Below, in pieces: positions 1-6,351 of a stretch of DNA of 9,024 bases. Source of the stretch: Planctomycetaceae bacterium (GTDB lineage Bacteria; Planctomycetota; Planctomycetia; Pirellulales; Thermoguttaceae). Where the stretch lies: positions 1 through 9,024 of the forward strand of contig JAITQJ010000042.1 in NCBI GenBank assembly GCA_031288955.1, given 5' to 3'. Below the pieces are notes generated by a model. It had not been told where the DNA came from, did no database searches, and saw nothing but the letters and a program-made list of their open reading frames with translations. The first letter of the stretch is position 1. Each line of letters starts with the position of its first letter. Position numbers and translations under genes: made by a program.

Positions 1-110
1 GATAATGACTTATCCTTACCGCAACAGAAGGCGAAGGCATCTCTTGCGGACAAAACTCGTCTGTGCTATCCTCAACAGAGAATGGACAATATAGGTTACG
101 GAACAAGTCT

Positions 111-242
111 AATGAATAACGAATAATGGGGGAAAACGGGTAAATAATGAACAATTAAGAATGAATAATGAGGGAAAACGGATACCTCAATGGTATTAGC
201 CCGTGTCTTCATTTTTCATTTTTCATTTTAACTATTCATTTT
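111..242. repeat. Short AT-rich repeats in the left intergenic region
   Basis: Two imperfect direct copies, GAATAATGGGGGAAAACGG (121-139) and GAATAATGAGGGAAAACGG (163-181), match at 18 of 19 positions and lie 42 bp apart. They sit among AATGAATAA/AATGAACAA-type words. Three perfect tandem TCATTTT heptamers follow at 209-229, with a fourth at 236-242; in complement these resemble the AATGAA words, so the region is loosely inverted-repetitive. A small 5-bp stem (ATACC 182-186, GGTAT 192-196) lies between. This is the 3' side of the metallophosphoesterase gene. I see no convincing gene or T-tailed terminator in 1-260. Confidence 0.7.
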
Positions 243-260
243 CCCTTTCGTGGTTAGACA

Positions 261-1274
261 TTATTCTTCGGCGGTGATTTTCTGCCTCGAAACGTTAACG
301 GCATCAATTTTTTTACCGTCCATTAAACGTATCCAGGTCTTGAACGTCTGCGGATTCGCTGCCGATATTTCAATGACCCGAACGCCGATGGGATAACGCT
401 GACACGCCGAACGTCCGTATGCCAAAGCAATGCCGTGAAGCAGACCGATAAAGTCGTTTTCGTGGTCGTGTCCGCAAAACGTGCCTTGGACATCGCCACA
501 TTCAAACATCGCCTGAAACAAGCCGGAATTCATTATGCCGGAAAATATGCCGGGCGGGTCCTCACGCATTGTACCCGTCATCTGTGTCTGATGCGGATAT
601 TTCGGTATTTGAACGTATTCGTCAAGCGGAATGTGAAAGAACGCCAACGCCGGCAGCGGCTTTCCGCCGTTCAACTTGGTATATTGCCGGCTTGTTGTAC
701 GGTACCATTGGACTTGTTCGGCACTGAACCAGCCGACCGGTCCGCTTGAAGCCTGCGGTTTTTGCAGTACTTTGTATGCATTATCAAAACAATACAGGAG
801 AAAACCAATTTGCGATTCACCGTCGCTGCTGACTTCTAAAACGTAATTGCCGACACCGCCGATGTCTTTTGGTCCCCGTTCGGCAAGGCAGTACGGCTTT
901 TTCTGAATGTATTCCAAAATCTGTTCGTTGGTGTGTCCGTGTTCGTCATCGTGATTGCCGAAAACCAATGCCCAGGGGATTTTCCGTTCAATACACGGAG
1001 CAAGAACGGCATCCCAATCGGCGAATGTGTTGCCGTTGACGAGGTCGCCGGTATAAATGGCGAAGTCCGGTTTTTCCGTATCGAGAACCAGATTAAGGAG
1101 ATTCAGCCGGTCGATTGCTTCTTTCTTTTCCTGTTGGGGGTCGTAATGCGGGTCAGTAATCTGCACAATACGCAGTGTACCGGCAGGCGAAAATTTCAGC
1201 ACGGGTTTTTCCTGTGCATACAGCGTTGCCGTCAGGCAAAATGCGGTCAAAAAGCAAAACAGGAGTTTTATCAT
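261..1274 (-). CDS. Exported calcineurin-like metallophosphoesterase (Dcr2/PAP-like)
   Basis: This 337-residue protein is predicted to be an exported metal-dependent phosphoesterase. The N-terminus is a Sec signal peptide (basic MIK, hydrophobic run to about residue 18, likely cut after LYA at 20). All the metal-ligand blocks of the calcineurin fold are present in order: D41-x-H43 (ITDPHYD), GD77LVNG, GN107H108DDE, H214 in FFHIP, and GH269DH271 near the C-terminus. The spacing and the ending suit the Dcr2/purple-acid-phosphatase-29-like branch. The catalytic set looks complete, so the enzyme is probably active. The substrate cannot be told from sequence; a periplasmic phosphomonoester or phosphodiester is likely. 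The ATG at 1274 is preceded only by a weak GAAAG. The gene lies 153 bp downstream of the PpiC-like gene on the same strand and has its own promoter candidate. Confidence 0.88.
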   Translation of the reverse strand: MIKLLFCFLTAFCLTATLYAQEKPVLKFSPAGTLRIVQITDPHYDPQQEKKEAIDRLNLLNLVLDTEKPDFAIYTGDLVNGNTFADWDAVLAPCIERKIPWALVFGNHDDEHGHTNEQILEYIQKKPYCLAERGPKDIGGVGNYVLEVSSDGESQIGFLLYCFDNAYKVLQKPQASSGPVGWFSAEQVQWYRTTSRQYTKLNGGKPLPALAFFHIPLDEYVQIPKYPHQTQMTGTMREDPPGIFSGIMNSGLFQAMFECGDVQGTFCGHDHENDFIGLLHGIALAYGRSACQRYPIGVRVIEISAANPQTFKTWIRLMDGKKIDAVNVSRQKITAEE

Positions 1275-1281
1275 CTTTCGT

Positions 1282-1305
1282 TTTCTATCGGTGTTTCTAT
1301 CGGTA
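1282..1305 (-). repeat. Two tandem 12-bp units in the metallophosphoesterase leader
   Basis: On the plus strand TTTCTATCGGTG (1282-1293) is followed directly by TTTCTATCGGTA (1294-1305), identical at 11 of 12 positions. On the minus strand the pair spans from the 3' base of the putative -10 element through the leader to 7 bp before the ATG at 1274. Either an operator-type tandem site or a chance duplication would fit. Confidence 0.75.
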
Positions 1306-1313
1306 TTCTAACA
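1305..1313 (-). promoter_or_regulatory. Extended -10 promoter candidate for the metallophosphoesterase
   Basis: Read on the minus strand this is TG-t-TAGAAT, an extended -10 element with five of six matches to TATAAT. No good -35 hexamer lies 16-18 bp upstream, as is usual for extended -10 promoters. The predicted transcript start is about 24 nt before the ATG at 1274, so the gene need not be co-transcribed with its upstream neighbour. Confidence 0.45.
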
Positions 1314-1372
1314 TAAAACGCCCCGAATTGTTAGGTACGTTCCAGCGAACAAGAGAAATCATAACATACGCC

Positions 1373-1406
1373 GCGCAAGCAAGCGCAAGTAAAATTGCTT
1401 GCGCTT
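1373..1406 (-). terminator. Stem-loop pair downstream of the PpiC-like gene
   Basis: Two overlapping perfect stems can form. One pairs GCGCAAGCAA (1373-1382) with TTGCTTGCGC (1395-1404): 10 bp with a 12-nt loop. The other pairs AAGCGCAAG (1381-1389) with CTTGCGCTT (1398-1406): 9 bp with an 8-nt loop. They are mutually exclusive. The structure begins 22 nt past the stop of the minus-strand gene ending at 1428. It lacks a following T-run on either strand, so it is not a classical Rho-independent terminator; it may act as a 3'-end stabiliser or a Rho-assisted end. Confidence 0.4.
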
Positions 1407-1427
1407 TGAACCGTCTGGCGGAACTGT

Positions 1428-3224
1428 TTACCGAATTGGTTTTGTATTGCCCGCTTCGCGCGGCTGCGGATTTCTTGACTCGCCGGTTAAATAATTGTCT
1501 ATCTGCGCCTGTTCGAGCAGTGACTCGTAATACACCGATGCCGCAATTTTCTGCTTCTTTTCAAAAATGTCTGCTATCAGGTCTGCCTTCACATCGTCCA
1601 GTTTTGTTATCGCTGGTTCAACATATTCTAAACAATAAAGAATAACCAATGCCTCGTCAGATTGAACGATTTGCGATATTTCTCCCGTTTTGAGCGAAAA
1701 TGCTTCCCGCTCCAACTCCGGCACGCCGCAATAACGACCAATCGGCGGAATTACTCCCCGCGCCAATCGGGTTTCTGTGTCCGTTGAATACTTTTCTGCT
1801 AAATCACCGAAGTTTTCCGCCGTTCGCTGCTTGTTCGCCATCTCCCAAACTTCCTGCGCCCGGCGATGCTCCTGCGGTCCGAACGAGATTGCTAAACAGC
1901 GAACTTTTTTACCGAAATTCGCCTCAAAAGAACGCTTAACGTCTTCTTCGCTGACTTGCACGTCCTTTTGCGTCAAACGTTTGAGCGACAACACCGGCAC
2001 AACGGTATGCGTCCGGTACACGGGAACCGTTTGACTGCTTTCTTCCGTTGCCCGCTTAAGCCAAAGAGCGATGTCCGGCGAACCATCTTCTTTGAGCGGC
2101 AAATGCTTTACCGCCATCTCCCGAATTTCTTCATCAATGTCTTTGTCGGTTATCTGAATGTTGTTCTGCCGGCACGACTGCCCAACAACCAGCCGGCTTA
2201 TCATATCGTTCAGGATTTCTTTACCGTGTTTCCGCAGACATTTTTCTGCCAATTCGCTGCGGCTCACGGCTTTGCCGTTGACGATGGCGGCGCAGCCAAT
2301 CCGCTGCTCTGCCGCTGCGCCGGCGGTGTTCATCAAATCGGTACCAAAGATAACCTGTATCTTCGCCGCATTTTGCAATTCCCTGTACACGTCTTCGGCA
2401 GCGCGGCGCAGTTTCGACTCCCGCAGTTTCAGCAGCAACTGTTCCCACACGGCTTGTTTGTCAACGTCTTGTGCCGGTATAGGTTGTTCGCATTTGAATA
2501 TCACGAATTGTCCCGCAAACATTTCGACGGGATTCGATATTTCGCCCGGCTTCAGGGCAAAGATAACTTGTTCGGCGGCAGTCGGCAGCGTGAAACGGCG
2601 GACGGGCTGAATTAGACCGCCGTAAGCCTGACTGACGGAGTCAATCGACCGGTTTTTAACAACCGTTGCGAAAGTATCCGGCTGCTGCCGCAATTCCTGA
2701 ACGGTTTTATCGGCTTCGGCTTTGGAAGCGAGGACGAGTTGCCGGACTTGTATGGCAGGACCGAACTTGGACTCGTACGCTTCGTAAACCTCTTTTTCGG
2801 ATATTCGCAGCCGGGGTCCCGCTAATTTGGACAGGGCGAGTACCCGCCAAACGGTATCCAGACGGTACTCTTCGGCAGACATACCGCGGCGGTCTTCGAG
2901 GAGTTGAAGGAATTCGGCGGACGATAATTTGAACGTGTTCGCGGTTCTGACGATTTCGGCATCAATTTCTGCGGGGGTAATTTGGATCTTTTTCCGTTGA
3001 CATTCGTCTTCAATCAGTGTCTTGCTGATTAAATCCTGTAATTCAGTTTGTCCGTACAAGAGGAGACACTCATCGGCAAGTTGTTTTTTTGTAATTTTAT
3101 CGCCGTTGACTTCCGCAACGAGTTCCGGCGTTTCGACTTTAACATTGGGGACGGCAGCCGGTTCAGCGGCGTAAGCAGTCAGAGCGAGGCAAACGGCTAG
3201 AACAGTATTAGCAGAAAATTTCAT
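1428..3224 (-). CDS. Exported SurA/PpiC-like protein with two chaperone-parvulin units
   Basis: This 598-residue protein is a probable periplasmic folding factor. It has a Sec signal peptide (MKFSANTVLA, hydrophobic to about residue 20, likely cut near AYAA) and no lipobox. Two homologous units follow. Unit 1 has a SurA-type helical domain from about 36 (AEVNG) to 150 and a parvulin domain at about 158-247. Unit 2 has the helical part from about 312 (AIVNG) to 435 and a parvulin domain at about 440-535. The phrase IQIT..(E/K)DIDEEI-like recurs at 80-91 and 356-367, showing an internal duplication with an offset of about 276. The histidines usual in parvulin active sites are absent: the RHIL position reads RQLV (Q162) and RCLA (C443), and the later G-x-H-I position reads GQFVIF and DEALVI. 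The protein may therefore be mainly a chaperone. The start at 3224 fits the signal peptide; no Shine-Dalgarno sequence is visible. Confidence 0.85.
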   Translation of the reverse strand: MKFSANTVLAVCLALTAYAAEPAAVPNVKVETPELVAEVNGDKITKKQLADECLLLYGQTELQDLISKTLIEDECQRKKIQITPAEIDAEIVRTANTFKLSSAEFLQLLEDRRGMSAEEYRLDTVWRVLALSKLAGPRLRISEKEVYEAYESKFGPAIQVRQLVLASKAEADKTVQELRQQPDTFATVVKNRSIDSVSQAYGGLIQPVRRFTLPTAAEQVIFALKPGEISNPVEMFAGQFVIFKCEQPIPAQDVDKQAVWEQLLLKLRESKLRRAAEDVYRELQNAAKIQVIFGTDLMNTAGAAAEQRIGCAAIVNGKAVSRSELAEKCLRKHGKEILNDMISRLVVGQSCRQNNIQITDKDIDEEIREMAVKHLPLKEDGSPDIALWLKRATEESSQTVPVYRTHTVVPVLSLKRLTQKDVQVSEEDVKRSFEANFGKKVRCLAISFGPQEHRRAQEVWEMANKQRTAENFGDLAEKYSTDTETRLARGVIPPIGRYCGVPELEREAFSLKTGEISQIVQSDEALVILYCLEYVEPAITKLDDVKADLIADIFEKKQKIAASVYYESLLEQAQIDNYLTGESRNPQPREAGNTKPIR

Positions 3225-3253
3225 TGCAGTTTTCAGTGATAGACAACGGACGA

Positions 3254-3282
3254 ATGATATTTTTTCCGTCCGGCGGGGTCAA
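3254..3282 (-). promoter_or_regulatory. Sigma70-type promoter of the PpiC-like gene
   Basis: On the minus strand TTGACC (3282-3277) is followed by a 17-bp spacer and TATCAT (3259-3254). Each hexamer matches consensus at five of six positions and the spacing is ideal. Transcription would begin near 3247, giving a leader of about 23 nt before the ATG at 3224. Confidence 0.65.
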
Positions 3283-3293
3283 GGGCAAATAAA

Positions 3294-3402
3294 TAGGCTT
3301 GTTTGGTAACCCAAAATGAGCAAACGGCGTAAATCTAACAAAATAAAATGTCGGCTTTTGCAAGTTTTTTGTCCAAATTTCGGCAGTTGTCGAACAAGCC
3401 TA
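3294..3402. repeat. 10-bp perfect inverted repeat bracketing 89 bp
   Basis: TAGGCTTGTT at 3294-3303 has its exact reverse complement AACAAGCCTA at 3393-3402. The pair lies in the divergent intergenic region between the PpiC-like gene and the arrestin-like gene. I see no target-site duplication outside the arms and no ORF between them, so a mobile miniature element is unproven. A pair of regulator sites or chance are alternatives. Confidence 0.5.
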
Positions 3403-3438
3403 GTGTATGTGTAGAGAGGTTGCCGCTCGCCGCCCCCT

Positions 3439-3467
3439 TTGGAGTAGAGTTGAAAAATTGGTACAAT
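3439..3467 (+). promoter_or_regulatory. Promoter placing transcription start at the ATG of the arrestin-like gene
   Basis: TTGGAG (3439-3444), a 17-bp spacer and TACAAT (3462-3467) form a good sigma70-type promoter. The -10 is also extended by TG at 3459-3460. The hexamer ends 6 bp before the ATG at 3474, so the expected +1 falls on or next to the start codon. This predicts a leaderless mRNA and rules out starts further upstream for transcripts from this promoter. Confidence 0.55.
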
Positions 3468-3473
3468 AGCGGA

Positions 3474-3884
3474 ATGGAACACGTTGAACCTTCGCTGATA
3501 CGGATTGTTTTGGACGGACGCGGAAGCCGGCTGTATATGCCGGGCGAAACCCTTGCCGGAAGTTATGCCGTCTCGAATATCGGCGGAGATGCCATTCAGG
3601 CAATCGAGTGTTCCGTCCTGTGGTACACAACCGGAAAGGGCAGCGAAGACTTCGGCGTACACCGCTTTTGGCGATACGACATCGAACGGGGCGATTGGAT
3701 TGACCCGCGAAGACCCGGTCGATTCAGTACCGTCCTGCCGAACACGCCGCTTTCGTATCCCGGCATCATCGTGAAAATCCATTGGATTGTCCGCGTCCGG
3801 GTATTCCTCGCCGACGGACAGGACATTACCGAAGACTTACCGTTTCGCCTCGGCAGGATTCACGATGTGCGTCTGTTATCGTAA
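3474..3884 (+). CDS. Small arrestin-like beta-sandwich protein, planctomycete type
   Basis: This is a 136-residue soluble protein with no signal peptide or membrane segment. It opens with IRIVLDG.....YMPGETLAGSY, a pattern like arrestin-N/Spo0M-type beta domains, where a (Y/F)xPGexl.G.y motif introduces the sandwich. Central blocks are ECSVLWYTTGKGSED, FGVHRFW and LPNTPLSYPG, then IVKIHWIVRVRVFL. From memory, similar proteins with GKG.ED.gVH and PLSY.G.ivKI.W.VRVR blocks occur as conserved hypotheticals in planctomycetes; I know of no established function. An open frame extends upstream to 3348, but the ATG at 3474 is preferred because recognisable homology begins there and a promoter ends 6 bp before it. 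The 3' end overlaps the convergent mtaB gene by 59 bp. It stands alone on this strand. Gene call sure, fold moderately sure, role unknown. Confidence 0.75.
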   Translation: MEHVEPSLIRIVLDGRGSRLYMPGETLAGSYAVSNIGGDAIQAIECSVLWYTTGKGSEDFGVHRFWRYDIERGDWIDPRRPGRFSTVLPNTPLSYPGIIVKIHWIVRVRVFLADGQDITEDLPFRLGRIHDVRLLS

Positions 3885-5100
3885 CAGGAACAAGTTCGCC
3901 GGTCTGTTGACGTTCCGGCAAACGCACATTAACATACCGGCTTGCTGTTCCGGTGAACGGCGTTTCCATCAGGATATTTTCTGTTACACCTATTAACGAA
4001 GCGGCGTATTCCTGACGCAGTTGTTTTGCCGTTTCTGCCAGAAAAGCCGCCCGCTCTTTTTGAACCGGTACAGGAACAGCGTCCGTGAACGCTGCCGCCT
4101 CCGTACCTTTGCGGGGACTGTAACGAAAAATATGCACTTTGCTAAACCGCAGTTGCCTGACCGCTTCGCAAGTCGCCTCAAAATCCTTGTCCGTTTCACC
4201 CGGAAAACCAACGATAACGTCCGTTGACAATGCCAAGCGGTCAAAGTGTCCGGCAATTTCAACGCACCGCTCAATGAACCGGCTGCCTGACCAACGCCGC
4301 TTCATCCGCTGCAAAACAACGTCGCTGCCGCTTTGCATCGACAAATGCAGATGCGGACAAATCCGGTCGGGATAAGCACGTATTACATCAATCAATTCAT
4401 CGGAAACCTCGACGGCTTCCAAACTCGACAAGCGAATACGAAACGGGGCATCTAACGCCGCAATCTGTTTCACCAATGCTGCAAGACAATCCGCTTCCGC
4501 TTTTCCCTTCTCACGTCCATAATGTCCAAGATGAATACCGGTGAGGACAATTTCCCGATAACCGTTTTGCGATAGCGTTCTGATTTCGTCCAGCACTTCG
4601 TTCATCGGTCGGCTGTAAAGCACCGGTCGGACTTTCGGGATGATGCAATACGAACAGCCGAGTATGCACCCGTCCTGTACTTTCACAAATGCCCGGTGCC
4701 GTTCGCCGAAACGTTCAATGCCGGTGATGTTCTCGGTGATTGCATCCGTATTGACTCCCTGTGCTTGGGCAAGTTGCCTGATAAAGTCCGGTAACTGTCT
4801 TTTATCGGGAATAATTTTTGTAACACCGCTGATATTAAGAACGGATTCCGGCTGATGCGTTACACTGCAACCGGTTACGATAACTTCTGCGCCGGGATTT
4901 TCTTTGATGAGTTTGCGGATAATTTTCCGGCTTTTGGCATCGCTTTCGGCAGTAACGGTGCAGGTATTGACGATAACGATGTCGGCGGCTTGTTTGTCGT
5001 CAACTTCGCTGTAACCGCATTTCAGAAGACCGGCACGCAAATACTCTGTTTCATACTGGTTAACTTTGCAGCCGAGAGTGTACAAACGAAAACGGGGCAT
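3826..5100 (-). CDS. mtaB: tRNA t6A37 methylthiotransferase, MtaB type
   Basis: This radical-SAM enzyme is predicted to add a methylthio group to C2 of N6-threonylcarbamoyladenosine at tRNA position 37 (ms2t6A), improving ANN codon reading. Numbered from the ATG at 5100, the UPF0004 domain begins with LYTLGC11KVNQYE and supplies C11, C47 (NTC) and C78 (TGC) for the auxiliary cluster. The radical-SAM motif is C145-x3-C149-x2-C152 in DGCILGCSYCIIP, followed by RIRLSSLE, HLHLSMQSG and DVIVGFPGE. A TRAM-like tail (ASRYVNVRLP...GELVPVTI) ends the 424 residues. Length and order match MtaB; TLGCKVNQYE favours MtaB over MiaB or RimO. The usual IIPxxRGxxRSR segment reads IIPKVRPVLYSR, a small departure. 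An in-frame TTG lies just before the ATG; neither has a Shine-Dalgarno sequence. It starts 67 bp after the acyltransferase stop and might share its transcript. Confidence 0.92.
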   Translation of the reverse strand: MPRFRLYTLGCKVNQYETEYLRAGLLKCGYSEVDDKQAADIVIVNTCTVTAESDAKSRKIIRKLIKENPGAEVIVTGCSVTHQPESVLNISGVTKIIPDKRQLPDFIRQLAQAQGVNTDAITENITGIERFGERHRAFVKVQDGCILGCSYCIIPKVRPVLYSRPMNEVLDEIRTLSQNGYREIVLTGIHLGHYGREKGKAEADCLAALVKQIAALDAPFRIRLSSLEAVEVSDELIDVIRAYPDRICPHLHLSMQSGSDVVLQRMKRRWSGSRFIERCVEIAGHFDRLALSTDVIVGFPGETDKDFEATCEAVRQLRFSKVHIFRYSPRKGTEAAAFTDAVPVPVQKERAAFLAETAKQLRQEYAASLIGVTENILMETPFTGTASRYVNVRLPERQQTGELVPVTITDAHRESCRGETVSLR

Positions 5101-5147
5101 CAAAAGCAGCGGCGGGTAACAGGTTGCGGGGGTAATGAGTTTTCAAT

Positions 5148-5162
5148 CCCGAAAAATTCGGG
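5148..5162 (-). terminator. Compact hairpin after the acyltransferase stop
   Basis: CCCGAA (5148-5153) and TTCGGG (5157-5162) form a perfect 6-bp stem with a 3-nt loop, starting 5 nt past the acyltransferase stop codon. No clear T-run follows on the minus strand, so termination may be partial and some readthrough into mtaB is possible. No separate mtaB promoter is evident in the short gap. Confidence 0.4.
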
Positions 5163-5167
5163 TAAAT

Positions 5168-6166
5168 CTATTTTATACGCTTCATTTTTATTGCCAGCAA
5201 ACGATGCAAAATTGCCGCCGACAATATGGTGAATAACAGCGATAAAAATATGTATGTTCCATCGGAGAGAGAGAGAGATTCCTCCTTGCGGAGATAACGC
5301 ATCGGAATGCCTTGCAGCAAATAAATTTCATACGAAATCGTTCCCAAATAGGCTAAAAAGGGCAGATTCGGTATCCGCAAGTAACATAACGTTACAATAA
5401 GTGTTGTAGAAAAGATTATTTCAAATTTATATACGAGCGTTAGCAACAACGGCTTCGACGGCATAAAATGATAGTATTTCAATAGACATAACAATAACAT
5501 TGAAAGAAAGAAAACAAAAACTACCCTCTTCTTATGCAGAAACCGCATTATCGTTTCCTCTTTATATTTCCAAATGGTACCGATATTGAAGGCAAAAGTC
5601 GAGCCGTACCACTGTACTTTGAATTCCAAAGCACTGGTGATTCCGATATAAAGAACCGAAACGAAAAACAGACAAATAAGCCCCTTCGTTACATTTTCCG
5701 TAACATAATTAAACACACAATAGAAAGCAATATAAAAATAGAGAATGGCAAAGACATACCAGGAATAAGGCAGTACGTACGTCTCATCACCTCTTGACAA
5801 ACAGCCAATAATGGACGTAATGTTGTGACCATCCCCATTGCAATACGCAAATAGTTGAAAGAGGACGATTGCGCAGAAAAACGGAATAAGTATTTTCAGG
5901 ATTCGGTTGGAAAAAAACTTGTCAAAATATCCCCTCTTCTTTGATAAAAAAGAAGCCGTCAAGCCGTAACCTGATATGAAGAAGAAACAGGACACGATGG
6001 GCGCACCCGAATTGCTCAAGATGGTGTCGAGGGGGGAAAATATCCAGTTTGTTCTTTGTGCCAAATGGTCCAGCACAATGCCGACGGCGAGTAATCCCTT
6101 TAACAGTTGAAACGTTTCTTTTGACAGTGTTTCCCTTGGCAATGCGATAGAATCCCGATTGGACAT
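5168..6166 (-). CDS. Acyltransferase-3 family integral membrane protein (OafA/YrhL-like)
   Basis: This 332-residue polytopic inner-membrane protein is predicted to move an acyl group, often acetyl, onto an envelope polysaccharide or lipid. The family pattern is clear: an N-terminal helix LLKGLLAVGIVLDHLAQR with the conserved histidine H34, then FFFISGYGLTASF (61-73), a basic loop KFFSNRILKI, many hydrophobic helices, WYGSTFAFNIGTIW, and GTISYEIYLLQG (275-286) before the last helix at about 304-326. The length is typical and no SGNH extension is present. The gene is visibly richer in A+T than its neighbours: two sampled 60-base lines have 22 and 23 G+C, against 34 in a line of the oxidoreductase gene. 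This suggests horizontal acquisition, as is common for surface-modification genes. It holds a C6 run at codons 44-46 and a (TC)7 tract at codons 297-301. Substrate unknown. Confidence 0.88.
   Translation of the reverse strand: MSNRDSIALPRETLSKETFQLLKGLLAVGIVLDHLAQRTNWIFSPLDTILSNSGAPIVSCFFFISGYGLTASFLSKKRGYFDKFFSNRILKILIPFFCAIVLFQLFAYCNGDGHNITSIIGCLSRGDETYVLPYSWYVFAILYFYIAFYCVFNYVTENVTKGLICLFFVSVLYIGITSALEFKVQWYGSTFAFNIGTIWKYKEETIMRFLHKKRVVFVFFLSMLLLCLLKYYHFMPSKPLLLTLVYKFEIIFSTTLIVTLCYLRIPNLPFLAYLGTISYEIYLLQGIPMRYLRKEESLSLSDGTYIFLSLLFTILSAAILHRLLAIKMKRIK
5265..5278 (-). repeat. (TC)7 dinucleotide tract inside the acyltransferase gene
   Basis: On the plus strand the run is (GA)7; on the coding strand it reads (TC)7 and encodes SLSLS at about residues 297-301. 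Loss or gain of one unit would shift the frame ahead of the last membrane helix, replacing the final 30-odd residues. It is the longest dinucleotide run I noticed in the window. Confidence 0.9.
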
Positions 6167-6184
6167 AATACTTTTGGCAAATTC

Positions 6185-6210
6185 TTGCTTGATTAAAAAA
6201 TCACAAGCAA
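6185..6210 (-). promoter_or_regulatory. Hairpin in the acyltransferase leader
   Basis: TTGCTTGATT (6185-6194) can pair with AATC-AC-AAGCAA (6199-6210) as a 10-bp stem with a 2-nt bulge and a 4-A loop (plus-strand notation). It lies within the predicted untranslated leader, 19-44 nt before the ATG at 6166. It could affect mRNA stability or translation; no known riboswitch is recognised. Confidence 0.4.
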
Positions 6211-6232
6211 CGGTCGTCTAATAATACTTCCG

Positions 6233-6262
6233 ATTCTACTGTTTTTTGCCGGACAAAGTCAA
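6233..6262 (-). promoter_or_regulatory. Sigma70-type promoter of the acyltransferase gene
   Basis: On the minus strand TTGACT (6262-6257), an 18-bp spacer and TAGAAT (6238-6233) each match consensus at five of six positions. Transcription would start near 6226, leaving a leader of about 60 nt that contains the hairpin at 6185-6210. Confidence 0.55.
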
Positions 6263-6308
6263 GCAATTTCTCAAGAAAACCAACAGAGTATCGTTCCCGC
6301 CGGTTTTA

Positions 6309-6317
6309 TGATATAAT
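6309..6317 (+). promoter_or_regulatory. Perfect extended -10 element
   Basis: TG-a-TATAAT is a perfect extended -10 box. There is no matching -35. The predicted start, near 6324, is 28 nt before the small ORF at 6352 and about 230 nt before the oxidoreductase ATG. It may be a relic of the gene whose remnant follows, or a distal promoter of the oxidoreductase. Confidence 0.5.
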
Positions 6318-6351
6318 AACCTCGAACTGACCGCAGAACTTTAACCGCATA

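Noticed and set aside
1..126. Open frame from the left edge to TAA 124-126 (41 codons), a possible 3' end of an upstream gene
   Set aside because: No recognisable motif, and the stop lies inside the AATGAATAA repeat words. A competing open frame exists on the minus strand, so coding is not supported.
3348..3473. Upstream extension of the arrestin-like frame to 3348
   Set aside because: The extra 42 residues show no motif, and the promoter at 3439-3467 starts transcription at the ATG at 3474.
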